DNA from: Bog-473 sp963781955
Lineage (GTDB): Bacteria; Actinomycetota; Acidimicrobiia; Acidimicrobiales; RAAP-2
DNA: 64,000 nucleotides
Assembly: GCA_963781955.1 (NCBI GenBank)
Contig: CAWAHU010000002.1
Coordinates: forward strand, 124,001-188,000
Reading direction: 5' to 3'
Below, piece after piece: positions 24,689-32,973 of the stretch. The position numbers and the translations under genes are program-made. Below the pieces are notes generated by a model. That model had not been told where the DNA came from. It did no database searches and saw nothing but the letters and a program-made list of their open reading frames with translations. The stretch's first letter is position 1; every line of letters starts with the position of its first letter.

Positions 24689-25951
24689 TCAGAGCGCATA
24701 GGGCTCTTCGAGCAAGGAGGCGCCGGTCTGGAGTGCGGCCAGAGCGAAACCAGCGGTTCGCCGATACTCCTCAGTGACCCGGGCAATCTCGTCGGTACCT
24801 ATGACGTCGTTGATGTCGGAGAAACCTTGCGGTGCGCGCTCGTGGACGAGCTTCATCGGCAGTTCCGGTCCGAGACCGCGATTGGCCCACACCACCGCAG
24901 CCGTGGCCGGACGCCGCGTCGCCTCGTACCGCGCGAGTGCGACGTCGACGTCTTCTCGATGCCGACGTATGCACCCGGCGAGTACTCGTGCATCGAGGAT
25001 GGCCTGCGAGGCACCGTTCGACCCGATCGGGTACATCGGATGAGCGGCATCGCCCAGAAGCGTCGTACGGCCGCACGTCCATTGAGGTAGCGGATCCCGG
25101 TCGACCATCGGGAAGAGGTAGGTCTCCTCCGCCGAGAGGATGATCGAGGGTACATCGAGCCAGTCGAAGTCCCACGCTCGGAACCGAGGGAGGAAGTCGT
25201 CCAGTACTCCTCGGCGGTTCCAGTCCTCAGCCTGGGCAAGGGCCGAGTTCGGTCTCCGCAATTCGGCGATGAAATTGAAGATCTGCTTGTCGTCACTCCC
25301 ATCGGCAATCGGATAGCCGACGAACTTCTGATCGGGATGACCCGCCCACACCATGGTCCGCCCGTCGAGCACGGGAGCGATTTCGGCGATCCCACGCCAC
25401 ATGAGAGACCCGTTCCACAGCGGCGGGCCCTCGTCAGGCCGGAGTTGTGAACGCACGACGCTGTGGATGCCGTCGGCCGCCACCACGACGTCAGCTTCGA
25501 CCTCGACGTCGGGGAACACCGCCACCGGACGCTGCGCGGTGCCACCGACCCGAACAAGCCGGTGCCCAAGGTGCAGGCGGTCCGGTCCGAGCCGGTCGAC
25601 GAGCGCGTCGTGAAGGACCTGCTGTAGCCAGCCACGGTGGGTGGAGAGCTGCGGACACGGGTATCCGGCCGCCGTCCCCCGTGCCTCACGCCAGATCTCC
25701 TGACCTCGATCCGTGCAATAGACCAGGAGTTCGGGAGCGATGGATCTGGTGCGGAGCCGATCGAGCAGTCCGAGCGCTCCGAGTTCACGTACGGCATGGG
25801 GAAGCAGATTGATTCCTACTCCCAGGGGTCGGAGTTCGTCGACGGTCTCGAAGACTTCGACGTCGGCACCGACTTCGTGCAGGCTGAGAGCCGTCGTCAG
25901 GCCGCCGATGCCCGCACCCACGACGACGATGCGAAGAGGGCCAGGGGCCAT
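24689..25951 (-). CDS. FAD-dependent monooxygenase (salicylate-hydroxylase-like)
   Basis: A 420-residue class A flavoprotein monooxygenase. RIVVVGAGIGGLTTALSL binds FAD, DVVVAADGIHS is the DG motif for FAD and NAD(P)H, and LLGDAAHPMYPIGSNG is the GD motif. The GVGINLLPHAVRELGALGL segment is typical of ring hydroxylases in this group. It should hydroxylate an aromatic or related unsaturated ring. It is the last gene of a four-gene minus-strand operon and starts two bases after the DUF3237 stop. Substrate unknown. Confidence 0.87.
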   Translation of the reverse strand: MAPGPLRIVVVGAGIGGLTTALSLHEVGADVEVFETVDELRPLGVGINLLPHAVRELGALGLLDRLRTRSIAPELLVYCTDRGQEIWREARGTAAGYPCPQLSTHRGWLQQVLHDALVDRLGPDRLHLGHRLVRVGGTAQRPVAVFPDVEVEADVVVAADGIHSVVRSQLRPDEGPPLWNGSLMWRGIAEIAPVLDGRTMVWAGHPDQKFVGYPIADGSDDKQIFNFIAELRRPNSALAQAEDWNRRGVLDDFLPRFRAWDFDWLDVPSIILSAEETYLFPMVDRDPLPQWTCGRTTLLGDAAHPMYPIGSNGASQAILDARVLAGCIRRHREDVDVALARYEATRRPATAAVVWANRGLGPELPMKLVHERAPQGFSDINDVIGTDEIARVTEEYRRTAGFALAALQTGASLLEEPYAL

Positions 25952-25953
25952 GA

Positions 25954-26403
25954 TCAGAGGATCTCGTGGACGTCGATGTGCACGACGTCCTTGTCCCGAC
26001 GGCCAGTCGACACGGCAAGCAGTTCGTTCAGCCAGACGAGTCTCGGCGCGGAGGCGGTGAGGCGGACGTGCGTTCTGAAGTAATAGGACTCCGGGTCCAC
26101 GTCCTCACCACGCATGATGCGCTCGACGACGTCTGGATCGGCGCGACGCAATCCGGTCGACCGCACTTCAATCGATTCCCCGGCATCGGTCACGAGCGCA
26201 TAGTGCGCATCGATCTCGAGCACGCCATCGGATCGACCGCGCTGCCAGTCGACACCCCCTTCGAGGACACGACCAGCCAGATCATCGGGACCCGAGAAGC
26301 TGCCGCCGGCGAACGGCACGTACCGGCGCCCTCCGCCGAGTTCAACGGCGGGCCGGACGGAGACCTCGATTGCAACGAGCGCACGCAGATTGATTGTCCT
26401 CAT
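25954..26403 (-). CDS. DUF3237 family protein
   Basis: A 149-residue beta-barrel-like protein of the DUF3237 family. GRRYVPFAGGSFSGPDDLAGRVLEGGVDW is the characteristic loop and strand, and RTHVRLTASAPRLVWLNELLAV is the C-terminal strand pair. Function is unknown; members are frequent in catabolic clusters next to flavin monooxygenases. ATG 26403 follows AGGGGA. It sits between the DUF7064-like gene and the FAD monooxygenase, suggesting a binding or isomerising role on the same intermediate. Confidence 0.8.
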   Translation of the reverse strand: MRTINLRALVAIEVSVRPAVELGGGRRYVPFAGGSFSGPDDLAGRVLEGGVDWQRGRSDGVLEIDAHYALVTDAGESIEVRSTGLRRADPDVVERIMRGEDVDPESYYFRTHVRLTASAPRLVWLNELLAVSTGRRDKDVVHIDVHEIL

Positions 26404-26440
26404 CGGGTCCCCTTCAATCGATGGCGCGATCGGTTCGACG

Positions 26441-27505
26441 TCAGCCCCGGGAGATCTTGTCCAGCGGGTAGGAGCGCTCGATCATGCCGACCGTCTCCTC
26501 TCCGTCCCACCGGTAGCGGACACCGCCCTGCTGCAGCGCCGGGAAGTCGGACATCTCCTGCTTGAGCTCTCGGATGGCGAACGTCTTGTCGTCGTGATGG
26601 ATGTCGAAGGTCGACAGAATGGTCTCTCCTTCGATCCGGATGGTGCCGTGGCCGGTCTCCATGATCAGCGGGACGTCCTGACCCAATGGCCGCAACTCGG
26701 TGAGCCACGGGGCTTCGACGATCCGCGCCGGGACGAGGTCGCCGTCACCGTCGAACACGTAGCCCTCGTTGAAGGTCGGTTGTCCGTCCGGGCGGGGTGG
26801 ATACGCGATGTAGCCGAACGCCCGTCCGCTCGGGAAGAGGGCGGACTGCCAGCAATGACCCCAGAAGCCGGCCAACCGGCGGACTCCCTGACGCCGGATG
26901 CGCAGACCGCTACCCACAAACGTGTGCCGCTCGGTTCCGACACGCAGCGAACCCGAGGCCCGGAAGAGCTGTTCGTAGCGGGAGCCTCCCATCAGGTCAC
27001 CTTCGATCGAGGAGTTCAGCTGCGCTCCCGCCTCGTCGAGAAGGGTGCCCTGGATCCACGGAGGGGTGGCCATCGTGGCCTCGACCTCGAACTGGACGGC
27101 AACGAGGGGGCCGCCCTTCTTTCCCTCGACCAGGTCGGACGACGACGTCTGGACCATCGAACCATCGAAGGTCATCGCCCAGGTCCGGAACGGCTCGACG
27201 CACCGGAAGCCGAGGGGCCCGGCGCCGAGCACCGTCGGCAGACCCCCGGCGTCAACCGCGGGCCACGCCGCCCCGTCCTGCCGGAGACGGAACGCTCGGC
27301 CATCGGGGAAGGCGACATTGGCCTGGAGCCCGTGCGTCTCCCAGTTCGCGGCAACCGCCTCGATCCCGACACGTGGCAGCCCCACCTCTCCCCCGTCGTC
27401 GAAGACCCAGAAGCTCACCGAATCTCGCATCTCGGGGTCGTCGGGACGCTCGGCAAAGACGAATTCGTCCTCCGGGTCCATTCCGGCGGTCAGGTCAACG
27501 GCCAT
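26441..27505 (-). CDS. DUF7064-like (lipocalin/CrtC-like) protein, copy 1
   Basis: A 354-residue protein rich in beta strands. SFWVFDDGGEVGLPRVGIEAV and ATMATPPWIQGTL suggest the two-lobed lipocalin-like fold of CrtC/DUF7064 proteins. SVSFWVF near the start parallels ESWYFNA in the second copy at 49890-50888. Tentatively it binds or hydrates a hydrophobic terpenoid-like substrate; no catalytic residues can be named. It is nine bases after the sulfotransferase gene and in one operon with it, DUF3237 and the FAD monooxygenase. ATG 27505 has GAGG nine bases upstream. Confidence 0.55.
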   Translation of the reverse strand: MAVDLTAGMDPEDEFVFAERPDDPEMRDSVSFWVFDDGGEVGLPRVGIEAVAANWETHGLQANVAFPDGRAFRLRQDGAAWPAVDAGGLPTVLGAGPLGFRCVEPFRTWAMTFDGSMVQTSSSDLVEGKKGGPLVAVQFEVEATMATPPWIQGTLLDEAGAQLNSSIEGDLMGGSRYEQLFRASGSLRVGTERHTFVGSGLRIRRQGVRRLAGFWGHCWQSALFPSGRAFGYIAYPPRPDGQPTFNEGYVFDGDGDLVPARIVEAPWLTELRPLGQDVPLIMETGHGTIRIEGETILSTFDIHHDDKTFAIRELKQEMSDFPALQQGGVRYRWDGEETVGMIERSYPLDKISRG

Positions 27506-27514
27506 GCGAGTACC

Positions 27515-28645
27515 TCACGTTCCGTGCGTGGTCCATCTGTTCGCTCGCGAGACATACTCGGCGAACCGTGGCCGGATCTGCCCGAGGTCCAAGCCGAAGG
27601 TTGCCGGGTCCGGGTGCGTGCTGGGTTCTCGGTTCTCCGAGTTCTCCGCCCACCACTGTCGCATCGCGACCTCGAACTCGTCGGTGAACGGTTCGTCCAG
27701 CCACGCGTAGAGCCTGGCCACCTCGCCGATCGGGTCACCTTGCATGGCGCGGAAGTCGATGTCATAGAAGCGGTCGTCTGCGCCACGGTCCCGGAACTCC
27801 ATCACCCGGGCCATGCCGAGCGACCAGTGCCCCACGTTCAGCTCGCCGATGGAGTGGCGGTCCAGGTGATCGGTGAACACACCGGCGATGTCGCCATAGA
27901 CGTCCGCGACCGAGAGGATGACGTCGGTCGGGTCGCGATGGGTCATGACGAACCGCGCGTCGGGGAAAGCCCGGTCGAGGTGGTCGAGGAAGAGCACGTG
28001 CGCCGGCGACTTCAATCGCCACGGTCTCGCGGGCTCGCCCCACTGCAACAGCTTGAGGACCCGGCGCTCGTAGAGGTAGGTGGGGGTGAGATCTGCGTCG
28101 ATCAGCCACGCCGAGTACGACGGCACGTGAGCGAACGCCTCGTAGATGGGAGTCTTGAAGTCGAGGGCCATGAGGTCCAGGCACTCCATGGGCCCGTCGA
28201 CGGCAGATGGGACATGGCCCTTGGTCCCGACCATCGCTGCGGCCGCCCGCTCGATCCGAGGGTCGGGTGCTTCGAGGGTCGACGGTGGCGGGCAGGGCTC
28301 GGAGGACTCCCACTGGCGGAGGTAGCGCACGCTGGGGTCTTGGGCCAGCAGGAACGACAGGGCCGTCGAGCCGGTCCGCGGCAGACCCAGCCCGATCAGT
28401 GGCGCTTCGATGGTTACGTCACCGATCTCAGGATGACGGCTGTACCAATCCTCGACCATGAGCCGCTGCACCAGATGACCCTCGATCCGTTGGTACAAGA
28501 ACGCCTCACCGGCGGCGTTGAGGCGGGCCTCGTCGCGCAGGGCGCATACGAGGATGTCCAAGCCTTCCCGGAACGAACCGTCGCCGAAATCGTCCAGGCC
28601 GGTCCGCGCCACCGCCGCAGCCATGAGATCGTCGCCTGTCGTCAC
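27515..28645 (-). CDS. sulfotransferase family protein
   Basis: A 376-residue protein of the Sulfotransfer_3 type. The PAPS 5'-phosphosulfate loop is GLGLPRTGSTALSFLL (about residues 85-100), and VMTHRDPTDVILSVADV matches the 3'-phosphate binding segment. It would transfer sulfate from PAPS to a hydroxyl group; in mycobacteria similar proteins act on lipids and steroids. GTG 28645 is preceded by GGGGGAG. It is the first gene of the operon that continues with DUF7064-like, DUF3237 and FAD monooxygenase genes. Acceptor unknown. Confidence 0.85.
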   Translation of the reverse strand: MTTGDDLMAAAVARTGLDDFGDGSFREGLDILVCALRDEARLNAAGEAFLYQRIEGHLVQRLMVEDWYSRHPEIGDVTIEAPLIGLGLPRTGSTALSFLLAQDPSVRYLRQWESSEPCPPPSTLEAPDPRIERAAAAMVGTKGHVPSAVDGPMECLDLMALDFKTPIYEAFAHVPSYSAWLIDADLTPTYLYERRVLKLLQWGEPARPWRLKSPAHVLFLDHLDRAFPDARFVMTHRDPTDVILSVADVYGDIAGVFTDHLDRHSIGELNVGHWSLGMARVMEFRDRGADDRFYDIDFRAMQGDPIGEVARLYAWLDEPFTDEFEVAMRQWWAENSENREPSTHPDPATFGLDLGQIRPRFAEYVSRANRWTTHGT

Positions 28646-28691
28646 TCAGCTCCCCCGGACCACTCGACAGTACCCTTCGGCAGCACGTCCT

Positions 28692-29726
28692 TCACTGCTC
28701 GGCCCCCTCCCCGGCCGGGGGCGGCGGCACCAACGGGTCGACATCAGCCCCGGGGGTGAACTCGATGCGGACCTCGGTCTCGGGTCGGCGCACTTCCATT
28801 CGAGCCAGGCGCTCGAGGACAAGCCTGTCCGCGACGGTGAGCGGCGGTTGGGTGATGGACCTCGGCCAGAGGCGGTATCGCTTGACCACGTTGATCTCGG
28901 CGGCGAGCAGGAAGAACTGCGCCCCCAGGTAGATCCAGGCCAACAAGACGAGGACGACACCGAAGAAGCCGTAGGTCTCCGTCGCGTGCCGGAGCTCGCG
29001 ACCGACGTACCAACTCCCGAAGAGCTGCAGCGCCTGCCAGAACACCGTGGCCAACGCCGCGCCCAGGACGACGTCACGCCACCTCAGCTTCACGGCGGTC
29101 ATGACCATGAACGCGACGAGAATGAGCGCGAAGTTCAAGGTGATCGATCCCACAAGCAGGAACGCTCTGGAAACCCCACCGTGTGAAGCCAGGGTGGCGA
29201 ATCCGGTCAGCACGGTCGATCCGATGGCGGACGCCGCAAGCAGGACGAGGACGGCAAGGCCCCGGAGGTAGCGCACGGGGAGGGACGGCCAGTCGACGTA
29301 GGGGATGTTCCAGACCTTGTTCATCGCGCTCTGAGTGGCCAATCCGAGACCGACGGCACCGTACAGGAGCAGCAGGCCGCTGATGGCCACGGCAAGGGCG
29401 CTCCCGGTCAGACCGTGGACTTGGGATTGCAGCTGAGGACCGATGATGGGGAAGCTCCCGAGAGCGCTGTCGACGAGGTCCGCGCGGAGCTGCTCGTTGT
29501 CGTGCAGGACGTAGCCGAGGATGGTGGTGAACAGCATCAGGAGCGGGAACACGGCGAAGAGGCCGTAGTACGCGATGAGCGCCGCCCTGCCGCCCGCCTG
29601 ATCGTTGCCGAACTTCTGCAGGACGGCGAAGGGAAACCCCAAGACACCGTGCCTCTGCTGGAACTTGTCCGACCTGCGAACGGCCGACTCCATGCGGCCG
29701 GGTCGCTTCTGCTCCGGAACGGTCAT
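28692..29726 (-). CDS. YihY/BrkB-family inner membrane protein
   Basis: A 344-residue integral membrane protein of the YihY/virulence-factor BrkB family. It has about six helices, beginning RAALIAYYGLFAVFPLLMLF, with GLGLATQSAMNKVWNIP and LLAWIYLGAQFFLLAAEIN as conserved loop and helix segments. The tail from about residue 300 is soluble and acidic. Function is poorly known; older RNase BN assignments are wrong. GTGAGGTGAC precedes ATG 29726. It is 46 bases upstream of the sulfotransferase gene on the same strand and may only neighbour that operon by chance. Confidence 0.88.
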   Translation of the reverse strand: MTVPEQKRPGRMESAVRRSDKFQQRHGVLGFPFAVLQKFGNDQAGGRAALIAYYGLFAVFPLLMLFTTILGYVLHDNEQLRADLVDSALGSFPIIGPQLQSQVHGLTGSALAVAISGLLLLYGAVGLGLATQSAMNKVWNIPYVDWPSLPVRYLRGLAVLVLLAASAIGSTVLTGFATLASHGGVSRAFLLVGSITLNFALILVAFMVMTAVKLRWRDVVLGAALATVFWQALQLFGSWYVGRELRHATETYGFFGVVLVLLAWIYLGAQFFLLAAEINVVKRYRLWPRSITQPPLTVADRLVLERLARMEVRRPETEVRIEFTPGADVDPLVPPPPAGEGAEQ

Positions 29727-29940
29727 GTCACCTCACGCGCCGTGGCCAGATGTGTTCCAGCAGTGCTTGGGCTGGCTCAGGCCCCGCACCCCTGGCATAC
29801 CCATGCGGAGGCGAACCAGGACGTGTGGGGCATACCACCGACGTACCACGAGTAGTCAGATTCTGGCTCACGAGAAGGCGAGCCGGTTGCCTCTGCTCCC
29901 CCGGCCCGCTGGGTGCCTCGCTCACCAGTGACCGGAGCAC

Positions 29941-29979
29941 GCGCGAGGTCACCGGATCGACCCGGATCCCGACCACCGC
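29941..29979. repeat. dispersed repeat, copy 2
   Basis: This shares GAGGTCACCGGATCGA and the following CCCGAC-ending tract with 16783-16820. It lies in the 399-base gap 29727-30125, in which I see no gene, RNA or other clear signal. Confidence 0.5.
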
Positions 29980-30125
29980 ATACGCCCAGTTCAGCAACCT
30001 TGTCGGACCCGGAACCGATTCCCGTTCGCGTGGAGCTCTGATGCGTCGGCCGTCCACCACCGGAACGCAGCGACCGTGGTCCCCGTCGTCGACGGAATCG
30101 CCATGAGATCATTCCCGGACTGATC

Positions 30126-31697
30126 ATGACCAACCAGCACATCTTGACCATCGACCTCGGCACGAGCGGTCCGAAGGCCGCGGTCGTTTCCACCGACGGC
30201 ACCCTCGCGGGGTCGGCTCGGGCATCGGTGCTGACCAGGTTCGGCCCGGATGGTGCCGCCGAGCAAGACGCTGAATCAGTGTGGCAGGCCACGGTCGAGG
30301 CCGCCCGGGGAGCGCTTGGCGCAACGGCGATCGAATCCTCTTCGATCGTCGGGGTCGTCGCGTCCGCCCAGTACTCGTCGATCGTGCCGGTGAGATCCGA
30401 CGGCACGCCGGTCGCCCCCATGATCACCTGGATGGACCAGCGGGGCGCGCCGAAGCGGCTCAAGCGCCTACCCGGCTACCCCAGACTCGGCGACTCGCCC
30501 CTGACACTGGCGAAGTACTTGCGCGTCCACGGGCTGGCACCGCTCGAGTCGGGCATGAGCATCAACCACATGCGCTGGTTCCGCTATGCACAGCCGGACC
30601 TCTACGAGCGCGCGGCCTCGTTCCTCGAACCGGTCGACTACCTCACCGCTCGATTCACCGGCCGCACCACAGCGAACCAGTGCTCGTCGTTCATGCAGAT
30701 GCTGGCGGACAACCGCCGCGTGCCCAGCGCCGGTTGGCACGGCGACCTCGTCTCTGCGTCGATGATCGACGCGGAGAAGCTCCCCGAGTCGGTACCGGTT
30801 GGCAGCGTCGTCGGCACCATGCTGCCCGATGTCGCCGACGCACTCGGGCTCGCGCCGGCCACACCCGTGCTCTCCGGCATCAACGACACGCAGGCGGGAG
30901 CGATGGCCGCCGGCACGTTCTCGGGGACCCACGCCGGCCTGGCGCTCGGCACCACCGCGGTGATCGTGACGCACTTGAAGAAGAAGAAGGTCAACCCCTT
31001 GCGGTCGCTGTACACCATGCCCAGCCCCCTGGGCGGCGGGCACATGGTCTCGGCGGAGAACGGCGTGGCCGGGGTAGCCGTCAACTACTTCCTCGACAAC
31101 GTGGTGTACGCCGACGACGACTTCATGACCCCCGAGTCGGTCGGCGACCGCTACCGAGCGTTCAACCATGCCGCCGCGAACTCGGAGCCCGGAGCAAGGG
31201 GGGTGCTGTTCCTCCCGTGGCTCCGCGGCTCGCTCGCCCCGCAGGCCGACGGGCGAATGCGCGGCGGCTTCCTCAACGTCGGGCTCGACACGACCCGCAA
31301 CGACCTCGCCCGCGCCGTGCTCGAGGGCGTTTCCCTCAACCTCCGCTGGCTCCAGGGGCCGGTCGAGAAATTCGTGGGGCGCGAGATCTCCCACTACGTC
31401 TTCTACGGCGGCGGAGCCGGGTCCGATCTGTGGTCGAGCGTGATGGCCGACGTCCTCGGCAAGCCCGTGCACCAGTTGGCGGATGCCGGCTTCGCCAACT
31501 CCATCGGCACGGCTGTGTTCGGCTTCGACCGCCTCGGGGTCGTCGCGGCGTCCGACTTGTCCGAACGCCTCCGGATCAATGCCGTCTACGAACCCGACCC
31601 ACTGCAGCGAGCCCGCTACGACGACCTCGCCGAGGTCTTCGCCGACGCCTTCAAGCGCACCCGGCCACTCACCCACCGCCTGGCCAAGCGGCCCTGA
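30126..31697 (+). CDS. FGGY-family carbohydrate kinase (xylulokinase-like)
   Basis: A 523-residue sugar kinase. The first ATP-binding strand is LTIDLGTSGPKAAVV, GAMAAGTFSGTHAGLALGTTAV is the second adenosine/phosphate segment, and YVFYGGGAGSDLWSSVMADVLGKPV is the FGGY signature region. Closest type by eye is xylulokinase, but related kinases act on glycerol, ribulose or rhamnulose. It has no sugar-transport neighbours. It starts at ATG 30126 without an obvious ribosome site and converges with the acyl-CoA dehydrogenase, the two stops being three bases apart. Confidence 0.85.
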   Translation: MTNQHILTIDLGTSGPKAAVVSTDGTLAGSARASVLTRFGPDGAAEQDAESVWQATVEAARGALGATAIESSSIVGVVASAQYSSIVPVRSDGTPVAPMITWMDQRGAPKRLKRLPGYPRLGDSPLTLAKYLRVHGLAPLESGMSINHMRWFRYAQPDLYERAASFLEPVDYLTARFTGRTTANQCSSFMQMLADNRRVPSAGWHGDLVSASMIDAEKLPESVPVGSVVGTMLPDVADALGLAPATPVLSGINDTQAGAMAAGTFSGTHAGLALGTTAVIVTHLKKKKVNPLRSLYTMPSPLGGGHMVSAENGVAGVAVNYFLDNVVYADDDFMTPESVGDRYRAFNHAAANSEPGARGVLFLPWLRGSLAPQADGRMRGGFLNVGLDTTRNDLARAVLEGVSLNLRWLQGPVEKFVGREISHYVFYGGGAGSDLWSSVMADVLGKPVHQLADAGFANSIGTAVFGFDRLGVVAASDLSERLRINAVYEPDPLQRARYDDLAEVFADAFKRTRPLTHRLAKRP

Positions 31698-31700
31698 CGC

Positions 31701-32945
31701 CTACGAACGCGGCACCTGGGACCAGGGGAGGTCCTTATCCACGCGGACGTCCCCCGGCAGGCCCAGGACCCGCTCCCCGAGGATGTTGCGCTGGATCTCC
31801 GACGTGCCGCCTTCGATGGAGTTGGCGCGCGACCGGAGGAACATCTTGCGGGCTGATCCGGGGGGGCCCATGAGGCCGATCTCCCCGGTCCGCTTCATGG
31901 TGTAGTCGTACCCAGTGAGCCCCTGCGCGCCCAGCAGGTCGACGCACAGCTCGTAGATCCGCTTGTTGACCTCGGTGAACATCAACTTGGCGATCGATCC
32001 CTCCGGTCCGGGGTTCCCGGCGCGGCGGGCCTGTGCGGCCCGCAGGTTGGTCAGCCTCAGCGTCTCGGCCTCGATCCACAGCTGCACGAGGCGGTCGCGC
32101 GATGCCTCGTCCCGGCTGGACGCCTCGTCCCTCCAGATGCGCAAGGCTTCGGCGATGGGCCCACTCCCGCGCCCCGGCCCGCCGGTGCCACCGCCGATGG
32201 TCGTGCGCTCGTTCATGAGCGTGGTCATGGCGACCCGCCACCCTTCGCCGACGTCGCCGACCCGGTCCGCATCCGGGATCCGCACCTCGGTCAGGTAGAC
32301 CTCGTTGAACTCGGCCTCGCCCGTGATCTGGCGCAGCGGACGCACCTCGACCCCCGGCGCGTGCATGTCGAGCGCGAAGTAGGTCAGGCCCTTGTGCTTC
32401 GGCGCCTCGGGATCGGTACGGGCGATCAGCATGCCCCGGTCCGCCAGGTGCGCCAGCGTGTTCCAGACCTTCTGGCCCGTGACGACCCACTCGTCGCCGT
32501 CCCGGACGGCCCGGGTCGACAGCCCGGCCAGATCGGAGCCGGTACCCGGCTCGCTGAACAGCTGGCACCAGAGGTCCCGGCCCGTGAACATGGGCCGCAG
32601 GAGCCTGTCCTGGAGCGCGGAGTCGCCGTGGGTCACGACGGTCGGGCCGGCCATCGTCAGGCCGAAGAAGTGCCGGCTCTCCGGACCCGGGACACCCACC
32701 TCGCGAATCCGTGCCTCGACACGGCGCTGCAGGATCGGTGTGACGCCCAAACCGCCCCGGCCCCGGGGGAAATGAACCCACGCCAGGCCCAGGTCGTATT
32801 GCCGGCCGCGAAGGCCTTCGATCCCAACCACTCCGTCGGCGCCATCGGCCAGGAGTTGCTCGAGCTGGTCCTCGACGAGGGCGGCTTCGCTCACCGGGAC
32901 CTCGGTCCCGTCGGTCCCGCCGCCCGTGTCGCTGTTCGTGCTCAT
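31701..32945 (-). CDS. acyl-CoA dehydrogenase
   Basis: A 414-residue FadE-type flavoprotein. EPGTGSDLAGLSTRAV and WVVTGQKVWNT are the FAD/substrate motifs, and EGGTSEIQRNILGERVLGLP is the C-terminal cofactor loop. It would oxidise an acyl-CoA to the enoyl-CoA; the long-chain or steroid side chain type cannot be told. ATG 32945 follows GGAGGTG, a strong ribosome site; the ATG at 32969 is weaker. The acyl-CoA synthetase lies 28 bases upstream on the same strand and makes CoA esters, so the two probably form an operon for activation and first oxidation of one acid. Confidence 0.9.
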   Translation of the reverse strand: MSTNSDTGGGTDGTEVPVSEAALVEDQLEQLLADGADGVVGIEGLRGRQYDLGLAWVHFPRGRGGLGVTPILQRRVEARIREVGVPGPESRHFFGLTMAGPTVVTHGDSALQDRLLRPMFTGRDLWCQLFSEPGTGSDLAGLSTRAVRDGDEWVVTGQKVWNTLAHLADRGMLIARTDPEAPKHKGLTYFALDMHAPGVEVRPLRQITGEAEFNEVYLTEVRIPDADRVGDVGEGWRVAMTTLMNERTTIGGGTGGPGRGSGPIAEALRIWRDEASSRDEASRDRLVQLWIEAETLRLTNLRAAQARRAGNPGPEGSIAKLMFTEVNKRIYELCVDLLGAQGLTGYDYTMKRTGEIGLMGPPGSARKMFLRSRANSIEGGTSEIQRNILGERVLGLPGDVRVDKDLPWSQVPRS

Positions 32946-32973
32946 GGCTGCACCTCCGAACGCGCCCACACAC

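Noticed and set aside
26390..28759. A 789-codon open frame on the plus strand
   Set aside because: It lies opposite the DUF3237, DUF7064-like and sulfotransferase genes, which have clear family motifs; it is a high-GC shadow frame without recognisable domains.
29727..30125. Short minus-strand frame with residues LLNWAYAVVGIRVDPVTSRVL
   Set aside because: It has no domain match I can defend and runs through the dispersed repeat; treated as non-coding.
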